Positions 16,865 through 25,829 of a DNA stretch of 47,617 bases are shown one piece after another (positions within the stretch are counted from its first letter, which is position 1; each line of letters opens with the position of its first letter). Below the pieces are notes generated by a model. That model had not been told where the DNA came from, ran no database searches, and was given only the letters and a program-made list of their open reading frames with translations. The stretch is from Terrabacter aerolatus (GTDB taxonomy: Bacteria > Actinomycetota > Actinomycetes > Actinomycetales > Dermatophilaceae), in contig NZ_BJYX01000025.1 of NCBI RefSeq assembly GCF_007991735.1, forward strand, positions 1-47,617, given 5' to 3'. Position numbers and translations under genes: made by a program.

Positions 16865-17548
16865 ATGGGACGACACGACCCGGGGGCAGGCCAGTACTGC
16901 CCGATCTCGCGTGCACTCGACGTGGTGGGGGAGCGCTGGTCGCTGCTCATCCTGCGCGACATGATGACGGGCACGACGCGCTTCAACGACCTCGCGCGCG
17001 GGCTCCCCGGCCTGTCGCGCACCCTCCTGAGCAAACGGCTGCGCCACCTCGAGCGCTCCGGTGTCGTCGAGCGCTCGGGCACCCGCTACGTGCTGTCGCC
17101 CGCGGGGAGGGCGCTGGAGCCCGTCGTCTTCGGGCTCGCCTCGTGGGGCGCGCAGTGGATGTTCGGCGACCCACGGCCCGAGGAGCTCGACGCGCAGCTG
17201 CTCGTCTGGTGGATGCACAGCCGCGTGGACACCTCAGGGCTCCCCGGGGACCGTCACGTGCTGCACCTGCGGTTCGCCGACGACGCGCGCCGCTTCTGGA
17301 TCCTCGTCGAGCACGGCGAGCCGTCCGTGTGCATGAGCGACCCGGGCTTCCCCGTCGACGTGACGATCAGCAGCGACGTGGCGTCGTTGTATGCCGTGTG
17401 GCTCGGCCGGCTGCCGCTGCCCGTGGCGCTGCGGTCGGGTCGTGTGCAGGTCGAGGGGGCCTCGACGGTGACCCGCAGGCTCGAGCGGGTGCTGCAGCTC
17501 AGCCCGGTGGCGCCGTTCGTGGCGGCGGGGAGCGCTGCGACGGCGTGA
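16865..17548 (+). CDS. HxlR family transcriptional regulator with an SCP2-like C-terminal domain
   Basis: The 227-residue protein has an N-terminal HxlR winged helix (about 10-100): QYCPISRALDVVGERWSLLILRDMMTGTTRFNDLARGLPGLSRTLLSKRLRHLE. The early Cys in the YCPI position is typical of the family. The C-terminal 110 residues resemble SCP2-like lipid-binding domains, which in this architecture may sense a ligand. The ATG at 16865 is chosen because the HxlR domain starts directly after it; an in-frame extension to 16607 crosses the promoter. It is divergent from the methyltransferase gene, its likely target, and converges on the DsbA-family gene with a 24-base gap. Confidence 0.9.
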   Translation: MGRHDPGAGQYCPISRALDVVGERWSLLILRDMMTGTTRFNDLARGLPGLSRTLLSKRLRHLERSGVVERSGTRYVLSPAGRALEPVVFGLASWGAQWMFGDPRPEELDAQLLVWWMHSRVDTSGLPGDRHVLHLRFADDARRFWILVEHGEPSVCMSDPGFPVDVTISSDVASLYAVWLGRLPLPVALRSGRVQVEGASTVTRRLERVLQLSPVAPFVAAGSAATA

Positions 17549-17572
17549 TGCCGGGGTCGCCCGGGCGGACCT

Positions 17573-18295
17573 TCAGACGGCGCAGCCGTCGGGACCGCAG
17601 GCAGCTGCGTCGGCGGCCGTCCCGTTCGTCCCGTTCGTCGGCGACACCATGACGAGGGGGTGCGACTCGCGCCAGGCCTGCTCGAGCGCCTGCGTGAACA
17701 GCTCGGTCGGCTGGGCGCCCGAGATGCCGTACTTGTCGTCCAGCACGAAGAACGGCACGCCCCTGATGCCGAGCGAGTTGGCGGCGGTGACGTCGGCGAC
17801 GACGGCGTCGCGCCACGTGTGCGTGTCGAGGTCTCGGACGATCTCGTCGGCGTCGAGGCCGGCCTCGACCCCGATGCGGACGAGGACCTCGCGGTCGCCG
17901 ATGTCCTCACCGTGCTCGAAGTGGGCCGAGAGCAGCGCCTCCTTGACCCGGTCCCCGGCCCCTCGCGCCGTGGCGAGGTGCAGCAGCTCGTGCCCGGCGA
18001 AGCTGTTGGCGACGACGACCGACCCGAAGTCGTAGGAGAGGTCCTCGTCGGCCGCGATCGCGGTGACCTGCTCGAACATCTGCGAGACCTGCTCGCGGGA
18101 CAGGCCCTTGCGCTCCACGAGGTAGTCGAGCTCGGTGCCGTCGTGGTGGTCGGGCAGGGTCGGGTCGAGCTGGTAGCTGCGCCAGCGCACGTCGACGTCG
18201 TCGCGGTGGGGGAACGCGGCGAGGGCTGTCTCGAAGCGGCGTTTGCCGATGTAGCACCAGGGGCAGGCGATGTCAGACCAGATCTCGACCTTCAT
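17573..18295 (-). CDS. DsbA family oxidoreductase (FrnE-like)
   Basis: The 240-residue protein has a thioredoxin fold with a helical insertion. The active site is CPWC (IWSDIACPWCYIGKRRFE, about residue 12), and the cis-proline loop is GVPFFVLDDKYGISGAQP near residue 170. This is the cytoplasmic FrnE group, thought to be disulfide isomerases or oxidoreductases, sometimes linked to polyketide or stress functions. There is no signal peptide. The tail carries two further cysteines (AACGPDGCAV), unusual and possibly redox- or metal-active. The ATG at 18295 is preferred over 18310 because homologues start MKVEIWSD. It is transcribed away from the peptide transporter operon. Confidence 0.92.
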   Translation of the reverse strand: MKVEIWSDIACPWCYIGKRRFETALAAFPHRDDVDVRWRSYQLDPTLPDHHDGTELDYLVERKGLSREQVSQMFEQVTAIAADEDLSYDFGSVVVANSFAGHELLHLATARGAGDRVKEALLSAHFEHGEDIGDREVLVRIGVEAGLDADEIVRDLDTHTWRDAVVADVTAANSLGIRGVPFFVLDDKYGISGAQPTELFTQALEQAWRESHPLVMVSPTNGTNGTAADAAACGPDGCAV

Positions 18296-18474
18296 GCACC
18301 GCTCAACCACCGCGGCGCGGGATTGCTTCCCCCGTGCGGCGCCCGGCGGAGCGCTGGGCGAGGGGTCTGCCCGGGTCCCGGGGCGCTCTGGCGCTCCGGA
18401 CGATGTTTCACATTGCGAGACGGTAACGGTTCGGATTCAGCCGGGGTCCAACTTCCGACTTTCCGCGAAAGAGC

Positions 18475-18594
18475 CTGTCGCGAAGATGTCCGGTGCGTTA
18501 ACGTCCCCGTCACGAGATGCAGTCGCAGCTGTGCTCGTGACGATCGTCATGTCCGGCGACGATCGGTATGAGCGACGAGAAGTGAGGCGAAGGC
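18475..18594 (+). promoter_or_regulatory. Promoter and leader of the peptide-transporter operon
   Basis: CTGTCG (18475-18480), 18 bases and TAACGT (18499-18504) form a plausible promoter. The leader of about 84 bases has a CACGAG/CTCGTG stem (18511-18516 with 18534-18539), a self-palindrome GACGATCGTC (18539-18548) and a second GACGATCG at 18559. The rest of the 299-base gap from 18296 shows nothing else I can support. Confidence 0.4.
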
Positions 18595-19611
18595 GTGTCC
18601 GAGATCCATCGAGACGTCGAGTTCGGTGCTGGGACAACGGACGAGACGTTCGACCTGGAGCAGGAGCCCGAGACCAAGAAGATCGAGGGTCGCACCCCGT
18701 GGCAGCTGGCTCGGGCCCGTCTGCGGCGCGACCGGCTCTCCATGATCGCCCTGACGGTCGCGACGATCGTCGTGGTCATGGCGATCCTGGCACCGATCCT
18801 CGACCTGCTCGGCGTCCTCAAGCCCAACGACTTCAACCCCGAGCTCATCGACCCCGCTCTCGGTGGCTACCCGCGCGGCGCCTTCGGCGGCATGTCGTGG
18901 ACGCACCCGCTCGGCGTCGAGCCCGGCACCGGCCGCGACACGCTCTCCCGGGTCGTGCTCGGCCTGACGTTCTCGCTCATCGTCGCCATCAGCGCGACGC
19001 TGATCGCCGTCGTCGTCGGCACGGTGCTCGGGCTCATCTCCGGCTTCCTCGGCCACTGGGCCGACTGGTCCATCTCGCGCCTCGCGGACATGGTGCTCGC
19101 CTTCCCGGTCACGCTCATGCTGCTCGCGCTGTCGGGCATGTTCATCGACATCATCGGCAAGGTGGTGCCCAACGACAACGTCGCCACCGGCATATACATC
19201 GTCTTCGTGCTGGGCTTCTTCGGATGGCCCACCTTCGCCCGCATCATCCGCGGCCAGGTGCTGTCGATGAGGGAGCGCGAGTTCATCGAAGCCGCCCGGA
19301 GCCTCGGAGCCTCCAACCGGAGGATCTACTTCAAGGAGCTCTTGCCCAACCTGTGGGCGCCGATCCTCGTCTACGGCACGCTGGTCCTCCCGGCCTACGT
19401 GTCGGCCGAGGCCGCGCTCTCGTTCCTCGGGGTCGGCATCAAGCCCCCCACCCCGACGCTCGGCAACATCCTGGCCAACTCGGTCAACTACGCCTCGAGC
19501 GTCCCGATCTTCTTCCTCGTCCCGGGTCTGGCGATCGCCACCGTCGTCCTGAGCTTCAACCTGCTCGGTGACGGCCTCCGTGACGCCCTCGACCCGAAGG
19601 CGGACCGATGA
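18595..19611 (+). CDS. Oligopeptide ABC transporter permease (OppC/DppC type; BldKA-like position)
   Basis: The 338-residue inner-membrane subunit has an N-terminal cytoplasmic segment with RTPWQLARARLRRDRLSMIAL, the OppC N-terminal pattern. About six transmembrane helices follow. The EAA loop that contacts the ATPases is EFIEAARSLGASNRRIYFKELLPN (about 230-253). A periplasmic-side insert lies between helices 1 and 2 and ends in HPLGVEPGTGRDTLSRVV. The GTG start at 18595 has AGGCGAAGG upstream. It is first in a five-gene operon, ahead of the binding protein. In S. coelicolor, as I recall, bldKA also encodes a permease and precedes the lipoprotein gene. Confidence 0.93.
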   Translation: MSEIHRDVEFGAGTTDETFDLEQEPETKKIEGRTPWQLARARLRRDRLSMIALTVATIVVVMAILAPILDLLGVLKPNDFNPELIDPALGGYPRGAFGGMSWTHPLGVEPGTGRDTLSRVVLGLTFSLIVAISATLIAVVVGTVLGLISGFLGHWADWSISRLADMVLAFPVTLMLLALSGMFIDIIGKVVPNDNVATGIYIVFVLGFFGWPTFARIIRGQVLSMREREFIEAARSLGASNRRIYFKELLPNLWAPILVYGTLVLPAYVSAEAALSFLGVGIKPPTPTLGNILANSVNYASSVPIFFLVPGLAIATVVLSFNLLGDGLRDALDPKADR

Positions 19612-19721
19612 TGCCTCGGGCCTCTGCTCCAACGCAGGGTCAGGTACATGGAAGATTGCCCTCGGCAACCGCCCGAGGGTGGGAGCGCCGTCACATCGGT
19701 GCGTTTCATCAAAGGAGTGGT

Positions 19722-21455
19722 ATGAGCAGTAGGAAGAGGACTACGGCCCTCGCAGCTCTCGGAGTCGCCTCCGTGCTCGGAGTTTCCGCGTGCGGCGGGG
19801 GTGGCACGACAGGCGGCACGACCTCGGGGTCCAACGCAGCAGGGGGTGCCCAGAAGGGCGGCACCATCTACATGCTCACGAAGCGCCCGGCCGAGCACAT
19901 GGACCCGCAGCGGACCTACATCGGTCGCGACATCTTCAACCAGCAGCGACTGGTCTACCGCGGACTCCTTCAGTTCCCGGCGGGCAAGTCGGGCGCCGAC
20001 GCGATCGTCCCCATCCCCGATGTCGCCACCGACACCGGCAAGAGCGAGGACGGCGGCAAGAAGTGGACGTTCACGATCAAGGACGGCGTCAAGTGGGAGG
20101 ACGGCAAGCCGACCACGTGTGAGGACTTCAAGTACGGCTTCTCGCGCAACTTCGCCACCGACGTCCTCACCGGTGGACCGTCGATCTACCCCCTCAACTT
20201 CATGCCGTCGGTCGCCAAGGCCTACAAGGGCCCGTACCTCAAGACCGGCCAGGACGTCTACGACAAGGCCGTCACCTGCAACGGCAACGTGCTGACGTTC
20301 AACTTCGAGAAGCCGTGGGCCGACTTCCCCATGGCCATCGCGGGCCTGAACTTCGCCGCCCCGTTCCGTCAGGACAAGGACCAGGGGGACAAGAACAACT
20401 TCGTCATCTTCTCCAACGGCCCGTACAAGGCCGAGGGCGGCAAGTGGACGAAGGGCACCGGCGCCACGTTCGTGCGCAACGACCAGTACGACCCGAAGAC
20501 CGACGGCAACCGCCAGGCCAACCCTGACAAGTTCGTCTTCACCGAGGGCCTCACCAACGAGATCATCACGCAGCGCCTCATCGCCGACGGTGGCAACGAC
20601 AAGTACGCCATCACGGACCGCTCGATCCCGCCGGCCTTCTACAACCAGATCACCGGTGACGTCGCGAAGCGTGCGACCAACGTCCCCTCGCCGTACACGT
20701 TCTACATCCTGCCGAACTTCAACAAGATGAAGAACCTCAAGGTCCGCCAGGCTCTCGCCATGTCGACCGACCGTGCGGGCTACATCAACGCCCTCGGTGG
20801 TGCCAAGGCCGCGACGCTCGCCAAGAGCCTCGTCGCCCCGGACCTGCCCGGCTACAAGGAGAACCCGGCCTTCTCCAGCATGCCCCCGTCGGGTGACCCG
20901 GTGGCAGCGAAGAAGCTCCTCCAGGAGGCCGGTGTCGCGATGCCGTACCCGATCACGTACACCTACCAGGGCGGCACGCCGACCAGCGACAACGCTGCGG
21001 CGGCCCTGAAGTCCGGTTGGGACAAGGCCGGCTTCTCCGTGAAGCTGGCGCCCCTGACCGACACGTACTACGACGTGATCCAGAACCCGTCCAACAACTC
21101 GTTCGACGTCACCGAGGGTGGCTGGGGTGCTGACTACCCGTCCATCTTCACGGTGCTGCCGGCCCTGTTCGACTCGCGGATCAACCTGACCGGCAAGTCC
21201 AACGGCCAGGACTACGGCAACTACAAGAACCCCGACGCCGAGAAGATCATGGACGAGGCCGCTGCGGCCCCGACCGCGGACGCAGCGAACGCCAAGTGGC
21301 AGGAGCTCGACGCCTTCCTCGGCAAGGACGTTGCCTACATCCCGAACTACATCCAGAACTTCTACTTCCTCCACGGTTCTGGTGTCGGCAACTACAACCA
21401 GAACCCGGCAGTCAGCCAGTTCCCGGACCTCGGCGTCATCAGCGTCAACAAGTAA
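19722..21455 (+). CDS. Oligopeptide-binding lipoprotein, family 5 (BldKB-like position)
   Basis: The 577-residue lipoprotein has a signal peptide ending in the lipobox GVSAC (Cys24), followed by a Gly/Thr/Ser linker. The mature part is an SBP_bac_5 domain (about 65-555) with GGTIYMLTKRPAEHMDPQ at its start, KWTFTIKDGVKWEDGKPTT, and YNTxx-like NGPYKAEGGKWTKG. It captures peptides outside the membrane for the neighbouring permeases. The start at 19722 follows AAAGGAGTGG (19711-19720); the frame extends to 19608 but lacks signal-peptide sense there. It lies 110 bases after the first permease gene and is followed by two hairpins. Confidence 0.94.
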   Translation: MSSRKRTTALAALGVASVLGVSACGGGGTTGGTTSGSNAAGGAQKGGTIYMLTKRPAEHMDPQRTYIGRDIFNQQRLVYRGLLQFPAGKSGADAIVPIPDVATDTGKSEDGGKKWTFTIKDGVKWEDGKPTTCEDFKYGFSRNFATDVLTGGPSIYPLNFMPSVAKAYKGPYLKTGQDVYDKAVTCNGNVLTFNFEKPWADFPMAIAGLNFAAPFRQDKDQGDKNNFVIFSNGPYKAEGGKWTKGTGATFVRNDQYDPKTDGNRQANPDKFVFTEGLTNEIITQRLIADGGNDKYAITDRSIPPAFYNQITGDVAKRATNVPSPYTFYILPNFNKMKNLKVRQALAMSTDRAGYINALGGAKAATLAKSLVAPDLPGYKENPAFSSMPPSGDPVAAKKLLQEAGVAMPYPITYTYQGGTPTSDNAAAALKSGWDKAGFSVKLAPLTDTYYDVIQNPSNNSFDVTEGGWGADYPSIFTVLPALFDSRINLTGKSNGQDYGNYKNPDAEKIMDEAAAAPTADAANAKWQELDAFLGKDVAYIPNYIQNFYFLHGSGVGNYNQNPAVSQFPDLGVISVNK

Positions 21456-21470
21456 GTCCCGGCTCGGTTC

Positions 21471-21534
21471 GGTACGTCGGTCCTGAGATGACCTGACGTA
21501 CCGGGTGGGGGGCGGCAACGTCCGCCCCCCACCC
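21471..21534 (+). terminator. Tandem hairpins (attenuator) after the binding-protein gene
   Basis: The first hairpin pairs GGTACGTC (21471-21478) with GACGTACC (21495-21502). The second starts on the next base: GGGTGGGGGGCGG (21503-21515) with CCGCCCCCCACCC (21522-21534), a perfect 13-bp stem and 6-base loop. No U-tract follows. They likely cause partial termination or protect the 3' end of the binding-protein mRNA. Confidence 0.7.
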
Positions 21535-21614
21535 TCCGATGCTCGGCCGTCAACCACCCCCGACCCCACTCCCACTACCGGAAGGACGGGCCCCCTCCAG
21601 GGGCGACTTCGCAC

Positions 21615-22631
21615 ATGTTCGCGTACATCGTCCGCAGAGTGGCTGCAGGCATGGTCATGATCCTCGCCATGTCGCTCGTCACGATGCTGCTGTTCTTCGC
21701 CAGTCCTGCCGACCCGGCCCGCTACACGTGCGGCAAGAACTGCACCCCGCAGCTGCTCGAGCAGAACCGCAAGGCGCTCGGCTACGACCAGCCGGTCCTG
21801 TCCTACTGGGTCGACTTCACCAAGGGCATCTTCGTCGGCAGCGAGTTCCCCAAGGACCCGGCGCTGAAGAAGTCCGCGCCCGAGACCATCGCCGACTGCC
21901 CGGCCCCGTGCCTGGGCTACTCCCCGCAGTCGAGCCGACCCGTGCGCGACATCATCGTCGAGAAGCTGCCGGTCTCGGCCTCGCTCGCCATCGCGGCCTT
22001 CATCATGTGGATGATCGCCGGCGTCGGACTCGGCATCGTCGCCGCGTTGCGCAAGGGGTCGATCGTCGACCGCGCCATCGTCGGCAGCGCCCTCGTGTTC
22101 TATGCCTTCCCGACGTTCTTCATCGGCCTGGGGCTCTACGTCTTCCTGGCGCTCAAGTGGGGCATCGTCCCCGTGCCGGCCTACACCTCCATCGCCGACG
22201 GCGGCGTCGGGTTGTGGCTCCAGGGACTCTTCCTGCCTGCCCTGACCCTCGCCCTCGTCTACATCGCCGGCTACATCAGACTGACGCGCGCGTTCGTCCT
22301 CGAGGTCAAGGGCGAGGACTACCTGCGCACGGCGCAGGCCAAGGGCCTGACGTCGGGGCGGATCCTCTTCAAGCACACGCTCCGCGGCGCCCTGACCCCG
22401 ATCGCCACCGTCGCAGGCCTGGACCTCGGCGGTCTGCTCGGTGGCACCATCATCACCGAGCAGGTCTTCAACTACGACGGACTGGGACGCACCGCCGTCA
22501 TGGCGGCCACGACCTACGACCTCCCGGTCACGGTCGGCATCGTGCTCGTGGCCGCGACGTTCGTCATCACCGCCAACATCGTGGTCGACGTGCTCTACGC
22601 GGTCATCGACCCGCGCGTCAAGTACAGCTGA
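21615..22631 (+). CDS. Oligopeptide ABC transporter permease (OppB/DppB type; BldKC-like position)
   Basis: The 338-residue permease starts with the OppB pattern MFAYIVRRVAAGMVMILAMSLV, helix 1. A large extracytoplasmic loop (about 35-115) has four cysteines (YTCGKNC, ADCPAPC) that may pair. Five more helices follow, with the EAA loop in VKGEDYLRTAQAKGLTSGRILFKHTLRGALTP (about 230-260). GGLLGGTIITEQVFNYDGLGR near 275-295 is the conserved GxxxxET-like segment. It pairs with the OppC-type permease to form the membrane pore. The cysteine-rich loop seems longer than in E. coli OppB. It lies 159 bases after the lipoprotein gene, beyond the hairpins. Confidence 0.93.
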   Translation: MFAYIVRRVAAGMVMILAMSLVTMLLFFASPADPARYTCGKNCTPQLLEQNRKALGYDQPVLSYWVDFTKGIFVGSEFPKDPALKKSAPETIADCPAPCLGYSPQSSRPVRDIIVEKLPVSASLAIAAFIMWMIAGVGLGIVAALRKGSIVDRAIVGSALVFYAFPTFFIGLGLYVFLALKWGIVPVPAYTSIADGGVGLWLQGLFLPALTLALVYIAGYIRLTRAFVLEVKGEDYLRTAQAKGLTSGRILFKHTLRGALTPIATVAGLDLGGLLGGTIITEQVFNYDGLGRTAVMAATTYDLPVTVGIVLVAATFVITANIVVDVLYAVIDPRVKYS

Positions 22632-22670
22632 CCCGGCCCGGCCGCTGCACCATCAAGGATTGGACAACGC

Positions 22671-23723
22671 ATGAGCACGTGGGTGCCCACGGAGGGGACG
22701 AGCGACGCACTGCTCTCCGTTCGCGACCTCAAGGTGACCTTCCCGACCGAGGACGGGCTCGTCAAGGCCGTCAACGGTCTGACCTTCGACCTCAACGCCG
22801 GTGAGACGCTCGGCATCGTGGGCGAGTCCGGATCGGGCAAGTCCGTGACGAGCCAGGCCATCATGGGCCTGCACCGGGGGACGCGAGCCAAGGTCGAGGG
22901 AAGCATCGACTTCGACGGCAAGAACCTGCTCAAGCTCGAGGACGAAGAGCTGCGGGTCATGCGCGGGCGCGACATCGCGATGATCTTCCAGGACCCGCTC
23001 TCGGCGCTGCACCCGTACTACACGGTGGGCAACCAGATCATCGAGGCCTACAAGGTGCACCACGGGTCCGCCTCGAAGGCCGCGGTGCGTGCGCACGTCA
23101 TCGACATGCTCGAGCGGGTCGGCATCCCCAACCCGCAGAAGCGCATCGACCAGTACCCGCACGAGTTCTCGGGCGGCATGCGCCAGCGCGCGATGATCGC
23201 CATGGCGCTCGTCAACAGCCCGCGGCTCGTCATCGCCGACGAGCCGACGACGGCCCTCGACGTCACCGTGCAGGCGCAGATCCTCGACCTGCTGATCGAC
23301 CTGCAGAAGGACATCAACGCGGCGATCATCATCATCACCCACGACCTCGGGGTCGTGGCCGAGATGGCCGACAAGATCATGGTCATGTACGGCGGCAAGG
23401 CGGTCGAGGGCGGCACGGCCGACCAGACCTTCTACTCGCCCGAGCACCCGTACACCTGGGGCCTGCTCCAGTCGATGCCGCGCATCGACCGCGAGCGCCT
23501 CGATCGGCTCCGGCCGATCCCGGGCAACCCCCCGTCGCTCATCAGCCCCCCTTCCGGCTGCGCTTTCCACACCCGCTGCGCCTACCGCGACGACGAGAAC
23601 CTCGGTTGTTCGACCATCGTTCCCGAGTTCGACGTGCAGGACTGGCACCCTGTCCGGTGCCTCATCCCGGCACCGAAGCGCAAGGCGATCTTTGACACGG
23701 AGATTAGGACGCCCTCATCGTGA
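22671..23723 (+). CDS. Oligopeptide ABC transporter ATP-binding protein (OppD/DppD type; BldKD-like position)
   Basis: The 350-residue ATPase has Walker A GESGSGKS (about residue 47), Q-loop [13 protein letters not shown], signature FSGGMRQR, Walker [12 protein letters not shown] and switch THDLG. The C-terminal oligo_HPY segment has [18 protein letters not shown] with further cysteines (CRY..., C in NLGC, VRCLIP), which in Dpp-type ATPases can hold an iron-sulfur cluster; that is family knowledge, not shown here. It energises peptide import together with the next gene. Its TGA overlaps the next GTG by 4 bases. Confidence 0.95.
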   Translation: MSTWVPTEGTSDALLSVRDLKVTFPTEDGLVKAVNGLTFDLNAGETLGIVGESGSGKSVTSQAIMGLHRGTRAKVEGSIDFDGKNLLKLEDEELRVMRGRDIAMIFQDPLSALHPYYTVGNQIIEAYKVHHGSASKAAVRAHVIDMLERVGIPNPQKRIDQYPHEFSGGMRQRAMIAMALVNSPRLVIADEPTTALDVTVQAQILDLLIDLQKDINAAIIIITHDLGVVAEMADKIMVMYGGKAVEGGTADQTFYSPEHPYTWGLLQSMPRIDRERLDRLRPIPGNPPSLISPPSGCAFHTRCAYRDDENLGCSTIVPEFDVQDWHPVRCLIPAPKRKAIFDTEIRTPSS

Positions 23724-24757
23724 CCACCACCCACCCTGAGTCCGACGTGATCCTCGAGGTCAAGGACCTCCAGAAGCACTTCCCGACGCGCACCTCGGGC
23801 ATCATCCGCCGGGCCTCCGACCCGGTGAAGGCCGTCGACGGCATCTCGTTCTCGGTCAACCGCGGCGAGACCCTCGGTCTCGTGGGCGAGTCCGGCTGTG
23901 GCAAGTCCACGGCCGGCCGCACCATGCTGCAGCTGCTCGAGCCGACGGGCGGCAGCATCCACTACAACGGCCGCGACATCACCGGCGTCCACGGCGCCGA
24001 CCTGCGCAAGCTGCGCACCGAGATGCAGATGGTCTTCCAGGACCCCTACGGCTCGCTCAACCCGCGGCAGACCATCGGCACCATCGTCGCCGCACCGTTC
24101 GACATCCAGGGGATCACCCCGGACGGCGGCGTCAAGGCCGAGGTGCAGAGCCTCATGGAGCGCGTGGGGCTCAACCCGGAGCACTACAACCGCTACCCGC
24201 ACGAGTTCTCGGGTGGCCAGCGCCAGCGCATCGGCATCGCCCGGGCCGTCGCTCTGCGTCCCAAGCTCATCGTCTGCGACGAGCCCGTGTCGGCTCTCGA
24301 CGTGTCGATCCAGGCGCAGGTCGTCAACCTGCTGGAGGACCTCCAGACCGAGTACGACCTGACCTACGTCTTCGTGGCGCACGACCTCTCGGTCATCCGC
24401 CACATCAGCGACCGGGTGGCGGTGATGTACCTCGGCAAGTTCATGGAGGTCGCCGACCGCGACGAGCTCTACGCGAACCCGCTGCACCCCTACACGCAGG
24501 CCCTCCTGTCGGCCGTGCCGATCCCGGACCCGCGCAAGGAGAACAAGCGCGAGCGCATCCTGCTCAAGGGTGACCTGCCCTCGCCGATCAACCCGCCGTC
24601 GGGGTGCGTCTTCCACACCCGCTGCCCGCGGTTCCGTGAGGAGCTGAGCGAGACGGAGCGCAAGCGCTGCACGACCGAGATCCCCCTCGTGCAGAAGATC
24701 GGCAACCACGAGGTGGCCTGCCACTTCGCCGGAGCCGCCAAGATCGACGTGATCTAG
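23720..24757 (+). CDS. Oligopeptide ABC transporter ATP-binding protein (OppF/DppF type; BldKE-like position)
   Basis: The 345-residue partner ATPase has Walker [10 protein letters not shown]-loop [14 protein letters not shown], signature FSGGQRQR, Walker [12 protein letters not shown] and switch AHDLS. The C-terminal oligo_HPY part ([16 protein letters not shown]) matches its partner. The GTG at 23720 overlaps the upstream stop, so translation is coupled. The last codons lie in a 22-base segment that is repeated just downstream with the stop codon changed to CAG. This is the last gene of the importer operon and converges on the CNNM gene pair. Confidence 0.95.
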   Translation: MTTTHPESDVILEVKDLQKHFPTRTSGIIRRASDPVKAVDGISFSVNRGETLGLVGESGCGKSTAGRTMLQLLEPTGGSIHYNGRDITGVHGADLRKLRTEMQMVFQDPYGSLNPRQTIGTIVAAPFDIQGITPDGGVKAEVQSLMERVGLNPEHYNRYPHEFSGGQRQRIGIARAVALRPKLIVCDEPVSALDVSIQAQVVNLLEDLQTEYDLTYVFVAHDLSVIRHISDRVAVMYLGKFMEVADRDELYANPLHPYTQALLSAVPIPDPRKENKRERILLKGDLPSPINPPSGCVFHTRCPRFREELSETERKRCTTEIPLVQKIGNHEVACHFAGAAKIDVI

Positions 24758-24801
24758 CCCGAGTCTCCAGACCGAGTCGAGATCGACGTGATCCAGCCCG
24801 A
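24741..24801 (+). repeat. Direct repeat duplicating the 3' end of the last transporter gene
   Basis: Positions 24741-24762 and 24780-24801 match at 21 of 22 bases. The period is 39 bases, exactly 13 codons. The first copy contains the TAG stop; the second has CAG in the same position. It looks like a local duplication. Confidence 0.75.
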
Positions 24802-24815
24802 CGGGGCGCGGCGGC

Positions 24816-25829
24816 TCAGCCGTCCGTCTCGTCGTCGAACTGGCCCAGGACACGCTCCAGCAGGTCCTCCATCGTGACGAGCCCGACCGGACCGGTCGGG
24901 CCGTCGACGAGGACGAGCTGCGCGTGCTGGGCCCGCATGGCCGAGACGGCGTCGAGCAGCGAGAGCTCGGCGTCGACGTGCACCGCCGGGGTCGTGACCG
25001 TCGTGACGGGCTGGCCCGGCGCTGCCCGCACGATGTCGCGCACGTGTGCGACGCCGACGGGGAGCTCACCCTCGAGGACGACGAGCCGCGACCGGCCCGT
25101 CTCGCGGGAGACGGCCTCGGCCTCGGCGCACGAGACGGTCGTGCTCACCGCGACGAACTGCTCGCGAGGCACGACGACGTCGCGCAGCGGCGTGGTGTCG
25201 AGGTCGATGGCGCCGGCGAGCACCCGGTGCTCGGGTTCGGCGAGCATGCCGTGGTCCTTGGAGCTGGCGATGAGCAGCTGGAGCTCCTTGGGCCCGTGGA
25301 CCTGACCCAGCTCGTCCTGGGGGGTGACCCCGACAAGGCGCAGGCAGCCGTTGGCCATGGCGTTGAGCAGGCTGAGCGCCGGCCGCATGACCCAGGCGAA
25401 CCCGCGGAAGGGCAGGGCCAGCAGGACCGCGGACCGCTCGGGGTGGGCGATGGCCCACGACTTGGGCGCCATCTCGCCGACGACCATGTGCAGGAAGACG
25501 ACGATCCCGACCGCCAGGACGACCGAGACGACGTATGCCGCCGCGTGGGGGACACGGACGAACGTGAACACCGGGGTGAGCAGCTCGGCGACGGCCGGCT
25601 TGGCGAGCGAGCCGAGCCCGAGGGTGCACAGCGTGATGCCGAGCTGGGCGCCGGCCAGCATGAGCGAGAGCTCCCGGCTGCCGCGGACCGCGGCCCGGGC
25701 CGCGACGCTGCCGCGCTCGGCGAGGACCTCGAGCCGGTGCCGCTTGCTGGCGACGAGGGCGAACTCGGCCGCGACGAAGAACGCGTTGAGGACGAGGAGC
25801 AGGAGGGAGATGAGCAGGGCGGTGGTCAT
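24816..25829 (-). CDS. CNNM-domain transporter with CBS pair (hemolysin/CorC family), downstream gene
   Basis: The 337-residue protein has a CNNM (DUF21) membrane domain of about three to four helices (1-150), with LNAFFVAAEFALVASKRHRLE and GAQLGITLCTLGLGSL, and VVGEMAPKSWAIAHPE at the end of the bundle. A CBS pair follows (about 215-330). The family includes putative Mg/Co efflux or Na-Mg exchange proteins, often mislabelled haemolysins. The C-terminal CorC_HlyC domain is missing, so it is shorter than its partner. Its ATG overlaps the partner's stop by 4 bases, and the two may work as a pair. It converges on the peptide operon. Confidence 0.9.
   Translation of the reverse strand: MTTALLISLLLLVLNAFFVAAEFALVASKRHRLEVLAERGSVAARAAVRGSRELSLMLAGAQLGITLCTLGLGSLAKPAVAELLTPVFTFVRVPHAAAYVVSVVLAVGIVVFLHMVVGEMAPKSWAIAHPERSAVLLALPFRGFAWVMRPALSLLNAMANGCLRLVGVTPQDELGQVHGPKELQLLIASSKDHGMLAEPEHRVLAGAIDLDTTPLRDVVVPREQFVAVSTTVSCAEAEAVSRETGRSRLVVLEGELPVGVAHVRDIVRAAPGQPVTTVTTPAVHVDAELSLLDAVSAMRAQHAQLVLVDGPTGPVGLVTMEDLLERVLGQFDDETDG

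Noticed and set aside
19488-22376. A 962-codon open frame on the minus strand across the peptide-transporter genes
   Set aside because: It is antisense to well-supported genes, has low-complexity Arg/Gly/Val/Asp composition and matches no family. High GC leaves few stops in such frames.
24741-24801. Attachment site of an integrated element
   Set aside because: The copies are only 39 bases apart, and no integrase or foreign DNA lies between them.
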